From Pseudomonas syringae KCTC 12500 (lineage in GTDB: Bacteria; Pseudomonadota; Gammaproteobacteria; Pseudomonadales; Pseudomonadaceae): 64,000 nucleotides of DNA. Each line of letters begins with the position of its first letter. Position 1 is the stretch's first letter. The position numbers and the translations under genes were made by a program. Location: the NCBI RefSeq assembly GCF_000507185.2, contig NZ_AYTM02000002.1, forward strand, positions 3,383,501 through 3,447,500, in the 5' to 3' direction. Shown one piece after another: positions 7,972-17,366 of the stretch. Under the pieces are notes generated by a model. The model saw only the letters and a program-made list of their open reading frames with translations. It did no database searches and was not told the origin of the DNA.

Positions 7972-8025
7972 TTACCCCGACCATTTTCGCCCAGCTGTAT
8001 CAGGGTTGAAGATCAGGACTCAAGA
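7972..8025 (+). repeat. 54-bp direct repeat, copy 2
   Basis: Exact copy of 7266-7319, displaced by 706 bp. It is not preceded by a tRNA body, so only the 3' end of tRNA-Pro has been duplicated. Confidence 0.9.
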
Positions 8026-8065
8026 GCACCCGCTTTGAGTCCAACAGAAAAGGTGTCCTTCGGCA

Positions 8066-8450
8066 GCGCTATACATCGGCCGATAATGGCAGATTGAGTA
8101 AGTCTACAAAGCTCTAATGCAGTTGATTAGCCTGACCTGCCGACCCATCCGGCCAGTTCCAGCATTTCGGGGCCTATATGTCGCATACATTCATTCTCAG
8201 CGAAGTGAGCAATGAGGATAGGTGGGCTTTATGATGTATTGCAGTTGTCATATTAAAGCGCAGCTCTGTGGTAGCTCTGATGGACCACGCGGTTTCCTGA
8301 TGCTACGCGATGGGCATTTGGCAGCCGCAGGCTGGCTAGTTCATAAATGGTATGCAGTACATACCCGAAAATTGTAACATTGCCAACGTAGGTAACAGTC
8401 TCAGTACGTTGACGCAACGTCATCCATAGAATCAGACGAGGAAAAGTGAA
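8066..8450. other. Intergenic region; possible 48-codon ORF and small palindrome
   Basis: No recognisable gene. An ATG-initiated 48-codon frame at 8231-8377 (+) begins MMYCSCHIKAQLCG and ends WYAVHTRKL. It has a purine-rich stretch upstream but no clear family, and I treat it as unproven. A palindrome ACGTTG-ACG-CAACGT at 8406-8420 lies 31 bp before the next gene and could be an operator. Confidence 0.3.
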
Positions 8451-8939
8451 GTGAAATTAATCACAACGGTAACCACAAGTCTGCTAATGCTCATGAACGG
8501 TGCTCACGCCGAAGGACTGACCACCTCGGTGGATGGTAAAGAACTGACGGTTAGCTTCGGCCAGCCCACCATTAAGCAAGTGCTGCATTACCGTAAAATG
8601 TACGACAAAAAACCGTTCCCCGATGCCGAAATTTATTACTACGATAACGGCACCTACAAACTGATTTCGCAGGGTGAAAACCACTATGGCGTTTACTCCA
8701 TAGAGGGCAATGTAGATGAGGAAACGTTCACGGTGCGTTTCATTTCTCTGCCTTCTAGCGACTGGGGGAATAAAACGGCCTTTCATCAGTTAACGTTCGT
8801 TCGTGGAGACAAGCAAAACATATTCATCCAGAACGCGATTGTTGATACCGGCGAGGCCCTTGCCCAGCAGAACGGCACTTATACCCAGGAAAAAAATACC
8901 GTCACAAATCCGGTGTCTACCACGTGGAAAAATAAATAA
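8451..8939 (+). CDS. Secreted/periplasmic protein of unknown function
   Basis: 162 residues with a short Sec signal peptide (MKLITTVTTSLLMLMNGAHA, predicted cut after AHA at residue 20). The mature part is beta-rich, with Tyr/Gly-rich strands (DAEIYYYDNGTYKLISQGEN) and no Cys. I do not recognise a family. A GAGGAAAAGTG ribosome site precedes the ATG. Codon use (AAA, TTA, GTT common) is more AT-rich than in neighbouring core genes, which fits acquisition by transfer. Flanked by spacers with no operon partner. Confidence 0.65.
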   Translation: MKLITTVTTSLLMLMNGAHAEGLTTSVDGKELTVSFGQPTIKQVLHYRKMYDKKPFPDAEIYYYDNGTYKLISQGENHYGVYSIEGNVDEETFTVRFISLPSSDWGNKTAFHQLTFVRGDKQNIFIQNAIVDTGEALAQQNGTYTQEKNTVTNPVSTTWKNK

Positions 8940-9151
8940 TCTTCATGGAGCGTCTAGTCGTGGAGCTACGTCTATATCCAGCCGCCAGGAAAATTCACCA
9001 TGACATCCGTTGCGCATCTCTCAAGAATGGAAACTTGAGGACGATTTCAACGAACGGTTGAGCCAATATTGCTTGTATTGAGCGGGCGAAATCCATTTTA
9101 AAAAAGCCTTATTACAAGGGCTTCCCCATTGCGCAGAAGCCCAACAAAAAA

Positions 9152-10333
9152 TTAGACGTCGGCCCAGCGACGCTTCAGGTAGTCAACCACCTGCTGAGTC
9201 TGTGAGGCCCGCAGAAATATATGTCGAAAAAACATGCACCCGGACACCTCAGCCAGAGAATCATTCAGGTCAAGCTGACGGGTCATTTCAGGCACGCCTC
9301 CCTCAACCGTCCAGTCGGGCTCGGCTGCTGATGCCGTTCCCACTTTATACAGAGCCATACCAATATATAACGCTGTGCCGGTACCCCTGACGGTATCCGC
9401 CCACCACTGTGTGATGACATCATAGCGGGCAACCTCCCGGGCAAACGGCCAGTAGACCTGCGGGGCAATATAATCAATGATGCCGTCAATGACCCATTTC
9501 CGCGTGTCTGCATACGCGAAGTCATAGTTGGACGCACCGGCCTGCGTATCAGACCCCAGCGGGTCGTTAGATTTATTCCGCCAGACGCCTGCCGGACTGA
9601 TACCAAACAAGACATCCGTGTTAACGGCGGCTATTTTTTTTTGGCATGCATCAACCAGCGAATACGTGTTATTCCGTCGCCAGTCGGCCTTTGTGGTAAA
9701 GGTCGTATTGTAGGTCTTGTAGGTCGCATCATCATTGAGCAGGGACTCTGCGGATTCATAATAAAAGTAATCATCGAACTGAATGGCATCAACATCGTAT
9801 CGAGTGACAATTTCTTCAACAATACGACTCACCCACGCCTGAACTTCAGGTATGCCGGGATTGAGCACAAAGCGCTTCGCTGATGTTCCTGTCCATTCAG
9901 GATGCAGTTTAAACACACTGGCCGGCGAGTCAGAGGATGAGTTATTCAACTCTTCTATTGTGGCATCACTGGTGTTCATTGATACGCGGTACGGGTTCAC
10001 CCATGCGTGCAGCTCAATATGACGAGCGTGTGCCTGCTCAACAGCATAAGCCAGTGGGTCGAAGCCGGGATTTTTCCCGAGGGTTCCCGTCAGGTATTTC
10101 GACCATGGAAGCAGGTCTGATGCGTAGAATGCATCTGCGCAGGGAACAACCTGGAATATAACCGCATTCATTTTCATTGCCACAAGGTCATCAAGAATGC
10201 TGGTCAACTCTTCTTTCTGTGTATTGACACGTGCAGCCTCATCAGTGATGGCCAGAGATGAGACTGACGGCCAGTCAAGATTCGTAACGGTTGCGACCCA
10301 AGTCGCCTTGAGATTTTTCTTCGCGGTCGCCAT
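9152..10333 (-). CDS. GHL10/DUF187 glycosidase-like protein without signal peptide
   Basis: 393 residues from ATG 10333, chosen for the AAAGGAG at about 10342-10347; an upstream in-frame ATG at 10384 lacks this. The sequence follows the DUF187/GHL10 TIM-barrel family (YngK-like): MNAVIFQVVPCADAFYASDL, GFDPLAYAVEQAHARHIELH, AWVNPYRV, VDAIQFDDYFYY, NTDVLFGISPAGVWRNK and DYIAPQVYW. The DDYFY block carries the likely catalytic acids. Relatives are usually lipoproteins acting on polysaccharide or cell-wall glycan; this one has no export signal, so it is cytoplasmic or exported otherwise. Its neighbour is levansucrase, but no substrate can be assigned. Confidence 0.75.
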   Translation of the reverse strand: MATAKKNLKATWVATVTNLDWPSVSSLAITDEAARVNTQKEELTSILDDLVAMKMNAVIFQVVPCADAFYASDLLPWSKYLTGTLGKNPGFDPLAYAVEQAHARHIELHAWVNPYRVSMNTSDATIEELNNSSSDSPASVFKLHPEWTGTSAKRFVLNPGIPEVQAWVSRIVEEIVTRYDVDAIQFDDYFYYESAESLLNDDATYKTYNTTFTTKADWRRNNTYSLVDACQKKIAAVNTDVLFGISPAGVWRNKSNDPLGSDTQAGASNYDFAYADTRKWVIDGIIDYIAPQVYWPFAREVARYDVITQWWADTVRGTGTALYIGMALYKVGTASAAEPDWTVEGGVPEMTRQLDLNDSLAEVSGCMFFRHIFLRASQTQQVVDYLKRRWADV

Positions 10334-10496
10334 TGCGGCTTCTCCTTTGTGCTGGGGTCTGAGGAAACGAAATACGCTGTCCATGCATGGGCATTTTGAA
10401 ATGCCTATTCATTAACGAGTACGACACCTTCCAAGACGCTGGTAGGTAACCATGGCCGAGCAGATTATCGCGATGAGCGAGTTGCTGGGCTGAACG

Positions 10497-10532
10497 CCTG
10501 AAGAACGCCTGCTTGCACAGGCGTTCTTCAGG
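10497..10532 (-). terminator. 15-bp perfect hairpin downstream of levansucrase
   Basis: Arms 10497-10511 and 10518-10532 pair perfectly around a 6-nt loop, 20 bp after the lsc stop. There is no T tract, so it may stabilise the mRNA 3' end as well as terminate. Part of the left arm (GAACGCCTG) is also present just before it at 10492-10500. Confidence 0.65.
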
Positions 10533-10552
10533 CATCGTACGTGGACGGCGTG

Positions 10553-11848
10553 TCAGCTCAGTTGCACGTCTTTCATCGCAGGAATGTAACCGTAGTCATA
10601 TTCTTCCTGCACGAACGAGCGATCCCCCTTCAACAGGATTCTCACCGTCGGCGCCTCGGTGCCGCCGATACGATAATCCTCACCTTCGGTGGGCACGCTG
10701 TCGATGAATGAAGTCACCAGGCCGTTCGGCATGACGCAGTGGGAATACGTCTGGAAAGGCTGCTCGGGCGGATTGCCGAGCACCAGGCCGGAAGCGTTCA
10801 TTGGCCGGTACGGGCCGAACAAATGTTCGCCGACAAAACCGTAGACACCGTCTGGTCCTGTAATACCATCGGCATACGTAAACTTGTGACTGATGGTGAA
10901 CAAGTAATACTTGCCGTCCTGAAAGACATAGTGCGGGCGCTCGGTCTGATCGTTCACGCCGACGGCTGTCACCAAGGGCGGAAGTATTTCCCACTCTTCA
11001 CCAGTGAGATCTTTTGCGACCGCCAGGCCGATACAACCTACCTGGAATCTGGCCCCTCCCACGTCTTCATGACCTGGTGGCACAGGACCCAGTTCGACAC
11101 TCCCTACTGTGTGCGAACCGCGTTCACCGGCGACGTTGCCTTCAAACACCATATACAACTTGCCGTCATGGGGATCAATGAACGGGCTGGGGTCGCGAAA
11201 GTTCCAGGTCGAGTTCTGCGCTTCGGTTTGATAATAGGTGCCGTCGGCCTCGAACAGTTTTTTGACCTGAGTAAAGTCTTTCAACTCCACGCCCTGATCG
11301 GACGTCACAATACGGCCACGTACTTTGGCGATCGCTGCGCCGGGCGTGACGCAGGTGTAATAAAGATCAATATCGCCTTTGTCATTCAACAATATCGGGG
11401 TGCCCGCCCACTCTCGCGTGGTGGGCGATACACCCTCGGCCATTACGCGACCACCAAAGATCCAGTCCTTGCCGGTACGCGAGTACCAGTAGCACATGCG
11501 TGCGCGGCCATGACGATCTTCCCAGTCACGCTTGATGTCATAACGGCCATTGGCGTCGAGGTATTGCGGATCATTGGGGTGACGGTCAGCCGTCAGGGTC
11601 AGGATGACCGACCAGCCGTTGACCGAAACCACCGTGCCATCCAGCTCGCGCAGCGGCATGGTGTCCCAGATGAATACCGTATCACTCATGACCGGGAAGT
11701 CCGCACTGACCAGTGGCTGCGTGGTGGTCGGGTCATTTTCATTGACCTTCAGCGCATCGGCGCGGGACCAGACAGTGGGGGCGTATTTGATGTTACCTAC
11801 GAGAGGACTATTTTTGTGCTGGATTACAGCAGAGCTGCTATTGGACAT
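10553..11848 (-). CDS. lsc: Levansucrase (GH68)
   Basis: 431 residues from ATG 11848 ([13 protein letters not shown]), the usual length for P. syringae levansucrases. It transfers fructose from sucrose to growing levan outside the cell and releases glucose. The catalytic triad is intact: nucleophile D62 in FIWDTMPLR, transition-state stabiliser D219 in NFRDPSPF, and acid/base E303 in [10 protein letters not shown]. There is no Sec signal; Pseudomonas levansucrases are known to be exported without one. A Com-like phage gene lies immediately upstream, as known for lscB/lscC, whose expression depends on a phage-derived promoter region. The sequence alone does not tell me whether this is lscB or lscC. 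Confidence 0.95.
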   Translation of the reverse strand: MSNSSSAVIQHKNSPLVGNIKYAPTVWSRADALKVNENDPTTTQPLVSADFPVMSDTVFIWDTMPLRELDGTVVSVNGWSVILTLTADRHPNDPQYLDANGRYDIKRDWEDRHGRARMCYWYSRTGKDWIFGGRVMAEGVSPTTREWAGTPILLNDKGDIDLYYTCVTPGAAIAKVRGRIVTSDQGVELKDFTQVKKLFEADGTYYQTEAQNSTWNFRDPSPFIDPHDGKLYMVFEGNVAGERGSHTVGSVELGPVPPGHEDVGGARFQVGCIGLAVAKDLTGEEWEILPPLVTAVGVNDQTERPHYVFQDGKYYLFTISHKFTYADGITGPDGVYGFVGEHLFGPYRPMNASGLVLGNPPEQPFQTYSHCVMPNGLVTSFIDSVPTEGEDYRIGGTEAPTVRILLKGDRSFVQEEYDYGYIPAMKDVQLS

Positions 11849-11859
11849 AATTGATACCT

Positions 11860-12045
11860 TTAAATAGCTTTGGGAGGCAGCAGCGACGCTGCTGTACCTC
11901 TTTCGCTCAAAGGCGATAACTCGAGGCTCGCGGCCTTCACATGATTCAGCGTCCCGCAGCGGGGGCACTTGATTTGGAGTTCGGTGTAGTCACCCATGCG
12001 AGCCAGCAGCTTCTTGCACTGTCCGCATCGGTAGTCTTTCAACAT
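11860..12045 (-). CDS. com: Com-like (phage Mu) zinc-finger translational regulator
   Basis: 61 residues from ATG 12045, preceded by [25 protein letters not shown] followed by [16 protein letters not shown] is the Mu Com zinc-finger fold with two CxxC pairs (CGQC, CPRC). In Mu, Com binds mRNA to allow translation of Mom. Here it ends 11 bp before the levansucrase start, so both genes share a transcript. It is a domesticated prophage fragment whose promoter probably drives lsc (known in P. syringae for the phage-associated promoter element; here inferred from layout). Confidence 0.85.
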   Translation of the reverse strand: MLKDYRCGQCKKLLARMGDYTELQIKCPRCGTLNHVKAASLELSPLSERGTAASLLPPKAI

Positions 12046-12076
12046 TTGCACGGGTCTCCTTGTATTTCGCCCAATG

Positions 12077-12100
12077 AAAAACCCCGCCGAGGCGGGGTTT
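12077..12100 (-). terminator. Terminator reading on the minus strand
   Basis: AAACCCCGCC-GAG-GGCGGGGTTT-type hairpin. On the minus strand it is followed by a run of Ts (complement of GAAAAA at 12076-12081). It probably ended the phage gene that once lay upstream of com and insulates the lsc promoter region. Confidence 0.7.
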
Positions 12101-12555
12101 GGGGTGGATCGCAATGTATCGGTTGGCGCTGTTAAAAAGCCCGTATCCGATGGCTGCCCTGAGGCGCAAATCGCATATCGTGGTGTCTTTTTACCCGCAT
12201 CCGGAAAGTCTGGAAAGAAGCACTTTCGGGGAAGGTCGAGTTTGGCCGGAGTTCAACAAGAGTTCGACCACAGCTGCGCAATCGACCCGGATAAACGGTG
12301 CGAGACAGCGCTTTGATTGGAGGCGCGGTGCTTCAGGCGTGTACAAAGTCAGTTGATTCCAGAGCACGGGCGCAGCCATGAATGAAACGACCAGCTTGAG
12401 GTGATCGGACGTTTGACGGGGGATAGATTTGCACTGGGAAGCGAGGACTTCTGCGTCATCGAATCGGCAGGATGGAGCGTGGGGTGATGCTTCTGGACAA
12501 GGTGGTTGGTCAGGTTGTCTGCTCGAGCATGAGCAGACAACCATTCCGAAAAACC
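12101..12555. other. Intergenic region upstream of com-lsc
   Basis: About 450 bp with no convincing gene. Overlapping frames on both strands show no family features. By position, the lower part corresponds to the phage-derived promoter region described for lscB/lscC. A GCAGACAACC/GGTTGTCTGC inverted repeat occurs near 12514-12543 at the MEKHLA gene end and is a probable terminator stem. Confidence 0.4.
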
Positions 12556-13020
12556 TTAATCCACAACGCCGATACGCTGCTCATCCGGCCAGAACAACGC
12601 GGCTTGCCCGCACGCCTGGCCTTGCGAATTCAATAAGGTCCACACCACACCTGCGTAGATCATGAACGGTTGATTATTCGCATCCACTCGCCAGCCGCTG
12701 TAGCCCTCAGCGATGCCGTTGGCGGTGACTTGCTCCAGCAATACCTGACGCTGAGCACGATCGAGCTCCGAGGCGCTGAAACGTGAGGGCATGCCGATGA
12801 AACTGTCGCGCGGGTACTTGAAGCATTGCAGCGCGCATTCGTTCACGTAGGTAAAGCGCGGGTCCGTGGCGCCATCGTGGGCCAACAGGCTATAGGGAGC
12901 TTGTGTATGCAGCCAGGTGAGGCGTTGTTGCGAGTCCAGTTGCCGAGGGGACGGCAGTCCGTGGCCGGTCCAATGTCGGTAGCTTTCATCGAGCATCTGT
13001 ATGAACTGTTCTTGAGACAC
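12556..13020 (-). CDS. MEKHLA domain protein (PAS-like)
   Basis: 154 residues that are one MEKHLA domain throughout: a helical start (QFIQMLDESYRHWTGHGLP), then a PAS-like core (LLAHDGATDPRFTYVNECAL, QCFKYPRDSFIGMPSRFSAS, AEGYSGWRVDANNQPFMIYA). MEKHLA domains resemble PAS sensors and occur in plant HD-ZIP III factors and stand-alone bacterial proteins; the bacterial function is unknown. Soluble, with no partner gene nearby. Confidence 0.85.
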   Translation of the reverse strand: MSQEQFIQMLDESYRHWTGHGLPSPRQLDSQQRLTWLHTQAPYSLLAHDGATDPRFTYVNECALQCFKYPRDSFIGMPSRFSASELDRAQRQVLLEQVTANGIAEGYSGWRVDANNQPFMIYAGVVWTLLNSQGQACGQAALFWPDEQRIGVVD

Positions 13021-13480
13021 CTGTCACCTCGCATCGTCAGTTGGAAACGTTTGCCCTTCGGTAGCCCGCCATAGCGAGCGCAAGATCGCCAGGATGCTGT
13101 CGGCCCCGTCGCTGCTCTAAGCCGCCAGTGGTGTAATCAACGAGCACGCAAAGATACGTTTATTAGAAACTTTATTTCTGAAACAGCACGCTATATCCAG
13201 GCGGCAACGGTAAGTTGATATTATTTTGCCATCCCGGTCGCCTGGCTTCAATGAAGGAATACGTTATCGAAGAGCCTATTCTCTGGGTTTACATCATAAG
13301 TCATTATGATATATTTAGGATGTGTGATATTTAAAGATTGATAAATTAAATTTAATTATTATTTGTCGGTCAGTGAAGGTAGTCTGGTTTAAATGTTGCC
13401 AGAGGGCAAGGATGAGCGTTCTTGCGTCAAGCACCACAGGGATTAACGTAATAAACTGCCCGCTAATATGAGTGACTGTC
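13021..13480. other. AT-rich promoter region upstream of the second trpC
   Basis: 460 bp without a supportable gene. Positions about 13285-13375 are strikingly AT-rich (long runs of A/T such as TTAAATTTAATTATTATTTG), unlike the surrounding DNA. This fits a horizontally acquired promoter segment or H-NS/MvaT target. Confidence 0.5.
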
Positions 13481-14281
13481 ATGAGTGATATTCTAAACAA
13501 AATAAAACATTACAAACTTCAAGAAATAGAGGCGGCGAAAGCTGACTTGCCATTCAGCCGCCTTGAACAGCGTGCCCTCGAACAGTCCAGCCCACGCGGT
13601 TTTTATAAAGCACTGAAAGCAAAAGAGCAGCAGGGCCTGATAGGCTTAATTGCAGAAATCAAAAAAGCAAGTCCATCAAAAGGCCTGATTCGCGAAGACT
13701 TCAACCCGCCCGAGCTGGCGAAGGCTTATGAAACCGGTGGCGCCGCCTGTTTATCCGTTCTGACCGACACGCCAAGCTTCCAGGGCTCGCCGCAGTTTCT
13801 CATCGATGCGCGAAACGCTTGCGCCCTTCCTGTGTTACGAAAAGACTTCATGTTTGATACGTATCAGGTGTATGAGGCACGTGCCTGGGGCGCGGACTGC
13901 ATATTGCTGATCATGGCCTCATTGAGTGATGACCTGGCTGCCGAACTTGAAAGTGCGGCCATGACGCTGGGGATGGACGTCCTGGTAGAAGTGCATGACG
14001 AACATGAAATGGAGCGTGCGCTCAAACTGTCCTCCCCGCTGCTCGGTGTCAATAACCGTAACCTGCATACCTTCGAAGTAGACCTCGGCACAAGCGAGCG
14101 ACTGGCATCCATGGTGCCCGCAGGCAAGCTGCTGGTCGGTGAAAGTGGCATCGGCAACCATAACGATTGTCTGCGACTCAAGAAGTCCGGCATTACTACC
14201 TTTCTGGTCGGCGAAAGCCTGATGCGTAAAGAGGATGTTACTGCGGCGACAAGAACACTGCTGACCGGCAGTGCTGACTGA
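13481..14281 (+). CDS. trpC: Second, stand-alone indole-3-glycerol-phosphate synthase (TrpC-like)
   Basis: 266 residues from ATG 13481; an upstream in-frame GTG at 13472 is possible. It has the complete TrpC barrel signatures: [12 protein letters not shown] (57-68, catalytic Lys), [13 protein letters not shown] with the catalytic Lys at 121, [24 protein letters not shown] and LVGESGI. The enzyme closes carboxyphenylaminodeoxyribulose phosphate to indole-3-glycerol phosphate in tryptophan synthesis. In Pseudomonas the housekeeping trpC is in trpGDC; this copy stands alone among accessory genes behind an AT-rich spacer, so it is probably an acquired paralogue, perhaps serving a specialised indole pathway (inference). 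Confidence 0.88.
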   Translation: MSDILNKIKHYKLQEIEAAKADLPFSRLEQRALEQSSPRGFYKALKAKEQQGLIGLIAEIKKASPSKGLIREDFNPPELAKAYETGGAACLSVLTDTPSFQGSPQFLIDARNACALPVLRKDFMFDTYQVYEARAWGADCILLIMASLSDDLAAELESAAMTLGMDVLVEVHDEHEMERALKLSSPLLGVNNRNLHTFEVDLGTSERLASMVPAGKLLVGESGIGNHNDCLRLKKSGITTFLVGESLMRKEDVTAATRTLLTGSAD

Positions 14282-14300
14282 CACGTATTAAGCTCCAGGC

Positions 14301-14387
14301 TCAGAGGAGCGGTTGTGCGCTCCTCTGACGAGTCATGTAGGCAATTGATTTGCCCTGAATGCTGTGGAATCAGTATCCACAGCATTC
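14301..14387. terminator. Two hairpins between convergent trpC and MCP genes
   Basis: An 11-bp stem (14301-14311 / 14318-14328, loop GTTGTG) and a 12-bp stem (14357-14368 / 14376-14387, loop of 7) lie between the converging 3' ends. Each is well placed to end one of the transcripts. Confidence 0.75.
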
Positions 14388-14410
14388 CGACCTGAAGCAG
14401 TAGAAACCCT

Positions 14411-16042
14411 TTAAAGCGAAAACCTCGCCACCAGCTTGTTCATGTCTGCAGCAAGCACTGAGAGCTCGGAACTGGCCGCCGCTGTCTGATTGGCCCCCGT
14501 TGCACTCTGAATGGAAAGATCGCGGATACTCATCAGGTTGCCGTCGACCGAGCGGGCGACTTGCGCCTGTTGCTCCGATGCGGTTGCAATCATCAGGTTC
14601 ATTTCGTTGATTTCATTGATCGCTTTCGCGATCAGGGTCAGCGCTGCTCCTGCTTCATGAGCGATGGTGAGTGTGCCATCGGCCTGATCGCAACTTTCGC
14701 TCATGGCCTTGGTGGCCTGTGCAGTGCCCGTGAGGATGTCGCCAATCATTTTCTCGATTTCCTGAGTCGAGGTCTGAGTGCGATGTGCCAGCGCTCTGAC
14801 TTCATCCGCCACTACTGCAAAACCGCGTCCCTGCTCACCTGCCCGGGCCGCTTCGATGGCCGCGTTCAGGGCCAGGAGATTGGTTTGCTCCGCAATCGTA
14901 CGAATGACTTCCAATACCTTGCTGATGTCCTTGGACTGCACGGCCAGACGCTCTACATCGACACTGGTGCTCTGGACGGTCTTGCTCAGTTTCTCGATGG
15001 CGTCGACCGTGCTGGTGACCCGTGCTGCGCCGGTGCGGGTTGATTGATCAGAGGCTTTGGCTGCATCCGAGGCAGCGGCAGCATTACGCGCGACCTCATC
15101 AACCGCAGCGGTCATCTGGTTGACGGCGGTAGCTGCCTGATCGATTTCGTTATTCTGGCGCAGCAAACCTCTGCTCGACTCCTCGGTGACCGCATTCATT
15201 TCCTCGGCGGCGGACGCCAGTTGAGTGGATGAATCGCCAATCAGCCTGATCGTATCGCGCAGATTGTTTTGCATCACTTGGGTAGAACGCATCAGATCGG
15301 AAAATTCGTCTTTGCCCGTGACAGTAATCACGCTGCGCAGATCACCCTTGGCGATGGTGTCGTTGACCCGCAGCATATTGCGCAGCGGTGTGACGATACT
15401 TTTGGTAAACAGCACGGCCAGCACAATCGTTGCCAGCGTCGCGGCTGCAATAATAAAAATCACAAACGTCAAACCACTTTGGTACGACGCCTCGGAGTCT
15501 TTTCCTGAATTCGCGGCCTCGTCAATGTTAAGTTGAACAAGTCCGGTCACGGCGCCGTCAAGAACACGGGTCACAGGGGTCACATTGGAGCTTAGATAGG
15601 CCAGCGCTTCAGTCGGCGTATGTCGCCGAATAAGTGAGGTGACTTCGTCAAATGCAACCAGCATTGTGTCAGTGTTCTCAGAGACGACCGTAAACAGTTG
15701 CACTTCTTTTGGGTTCGCATTTTCGCCCGAAACAAAAGGAACATAGAGCTTGATTTGTTTCTTTAATTCCTCGCTAAGCGTGGCTATCGTACTGGTCGTC
15801 GTGGCCATGTCTTGCGGATCCGTCTGGGACAGCATTCGGCGGACTTCCAGTCTCAGGCGCAACATTGAGGCATTGATCCGGTCGGCAACCACCACGCTGG
15901 CCAATGCGTCGTCTTCAAGGTCTCTGGCGGTCTCGCGAATGTCTCCCATTTTCCATACTGAAATCCCCCCCAAGGCGACCAATAGGAGCGCAATAAACAT
16001 AAAGCTGAGTGCTGCGCGTGCAGATACTTTCAGGTTTCTCAT
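14411..16042 (-). CDS. Methyl-accepting chemotaxis protein
   Basis: 543 residues from ATG 16042, nine bases after AGGAGG. Order: transmembrane helix (about 12-32), four-helix-bundle-type periplasmic sensor (to about 190), second transmembrane helix ([20 protein letters not shown]), HAMP domain, then the cytoplasmic signalling domain with the conserved hairpin tip [20 protein letters not shown]. It senses an unknown ligand and controls CheA. It stands alone, far from the che operon at 42.8-51.5 kb. Confidence 0.93.
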   Translation of the reverse strand: MRNLKVSARAALSFMFIALLLVALGGISVWKMGDIRETARDLEDDALASVVVADRINASMLRLRLEVRRMLSQTDPQDMATTTSTIATLSEELKKQIKLYVPFVSGENANPKEVQLFTVVSENTDTMLVAFDEVTSLIRRHTPTEALAYLSSNVTPVTRVLDGAVTGLVQLNIDEAANSGKDSEASYQSGLTFVIFIIAAATLATIVLAVLFTKSIVTPLRNMLRVNDTIAKGDLRSVITVTGKDEFSDLMRSTQVMQNNLRDTIRLIGDSSTQLASAAEEMNAVTEESSRGLLRQNNEIDQAATAVNQMTAAVDEVARNAAAASDAAKASDQSTRTGAARVTSTVDAIEKLSKTVQSTSVDVERLAVQSKDISKVLEVIRTIAEQTNLLALNAAIEAARAGEQGRGFAVVADEVRALAHRTQTSTQEIEKMIGDILTGTAQATKAMSESCDQADGTLTIAHEAGAALTLIAKAINEINEMNLMIATASEQQAQVARSVDGNLMSIRDLSIQSATGANQTAAASSELSVLAADMNKLVARFSL

Positions 16043-16306
16043 TGCCACTGACCTCCTTGTAGAATTTATTTTTACGGTTTTAGAACTATCGGCGACTAAG
16101 GGTTTTACTTGAGGGTGGGGAGGTTAGTTGATTTATTAGTTGTGCGCCTTTTTGTATTCTTGATTTTTTAGTGCGCTATTTTGGGGCGAGAGTTTATATA
16201 AGTGAGGGATGACTACAGCTTTCTTAATTTGAGCTATTCGTCAGCAGAAGCTTGAAAAATAAGGAAAAAGCTAAACTGTTAGGGTGGCCGGACGCCCACC
16301 CTTCAA

Positions 16307-17299
16307 TCATAAAGATTCTCTGACCACCAGCGGGCAATCCACCGGCTGAGAGCCTGACACGTCAAGGCTGTCGATCAGGTGCCGGGCGGCGTTGCGACCG
16401 ATCTCGTAATACGGCAGTTGCACCGTGGTCAGCGCAGGGATGAACAACTCGGCGATGCCGATCATGTTGTCATAACCCAACACGGCGACATCGCCAGGGA
16501 TTTTCAGGCCTTGGCCCAGCAGCAACTGGTAGGCACAAAAGGCAATGCGGTCATTGCCGCAGATCAGAATGTCGAACTGCGGACGGCCATCCACCATGTG
16601 CCGGGCAAGGATGGCGGCGGTTTCCCAATAGGCGTCATGCTCGGACAGGTTGTATTGCAAGAGTTCGTCGCCAGCCAGACCGAATGCCTCGCAGGCACGC
16701 TGCATACCCGCCTGGCGGATTTCCCAGGCCAGGCTCTGTTTTGGCAGGTTGATAAACAGCGGGCGTCGATAGCCCTTGCTGAACGCGTGGTGCAAGGCAC
16801 GGTACTGACCGGTTTCGTCGTCCGGCACATAACTGACCAGGCTGCTGTCATCGGCTACGCAGTTGGCGAGCACCAGCGGTTTGCTCTTCAAGCGCTGGGG
16901 GATATTCACTTTGCGTAAGCCCATGGCACTGAAGATCAACCCGTCGGGGCGGTGCGAGAGCATCAGGTCGATGTTCTGGTCGGTGGGCGGGTTGCTTAGC
17001 AGGTTGAGGATAAAGACGTTCCAGCCTGCCTGCTGCGCGGTCTGTTCAATGGACAGCAGCAGCTCGACCGCGAACGGCGTCGTTGCGGTGTCCAGGGCGA
17101 ATACGCCGATGGTTCGTGTCTGCAGATTGTCGCCGCGAATCCTGCGAGCCGACAGGCTGGGTACGAATTGAAGCTCATCGATCGCGTTGCGTACTCGCTG
17201 ATACGTCTCGGGGCTCAGTTTTCCCGGATCATTGAGCGCCCGAGATACCGTCATCAGAGACACACCTGCCAGTTTTGCAACGTCTTTAACTGAGGTCAT
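16307..17299 (-). CDS. LacI-family repressor of the sucrose locus
   Basis: 330 residues. The N-terminal LacI HTH (MTSVKDVAKLAGVSLMTVSR, then ALNDPGKLSPETYQRV) is followed by a periplasmic-binding-protein-like sensor domain. It lies 67 bp after the sucrose hydrolase gene and reads the same way. The palindrome GTTAACGTTAAC at 23179-23190 in front of the ABC importer is the likely operator. It probably releases DNA on binding sucrose or fructose (inference from ScrR/CscR relatives). Confidence 0.85.
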   Translation of the reverse strand: MTSVKDVAKLAGVSLMTVSRALNDPGKLSPETYQRVRNAIDELQFVPSLSARRIRGDNLQTRTIGVFALDTATTPFAVELLLSIEQTAQQAGWNVFILNLLSNPPTDQNIDLMLSHRPDGLIFSAMGLRKVNIPQRLKSKPLVLANCVADDSSLVSYVPDDETGQYRALHHAFSKGYRRPLFINLPKQSLAWEIRQAGMQRACEAFGLAGDELLQYNLSEHDAYWETAAILARHMVDGRPQFDILICGNDRIAFCAYQLLLGQGLKIPGDVAVLGYDNMIGIAELFIPALTTVQLPYYEIGRNAARHLIDSLDVSGSQPVDCPLVVRESL

Positions 17300-17366
17300 G
17301 CGAGGCGGGGCCTGTCGGGTTGACTGATGATTATCATGCTACAGAGACCTGATTTTTTTCGCGACT

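Noticed and set aside
10739..11854. Long plus-strand ORF (371 codons) opposite levansucrase
   Set aside because: It is antisense to a gene with intact catalytic motifs and shows no family features; GC-rich shadow frame.
12191..12544. 117-codon minus-strand ORF between com and the MEKHLA gene
   Set aside because: No family features and overlaps several other frames of equal quality; spacer is the better call.
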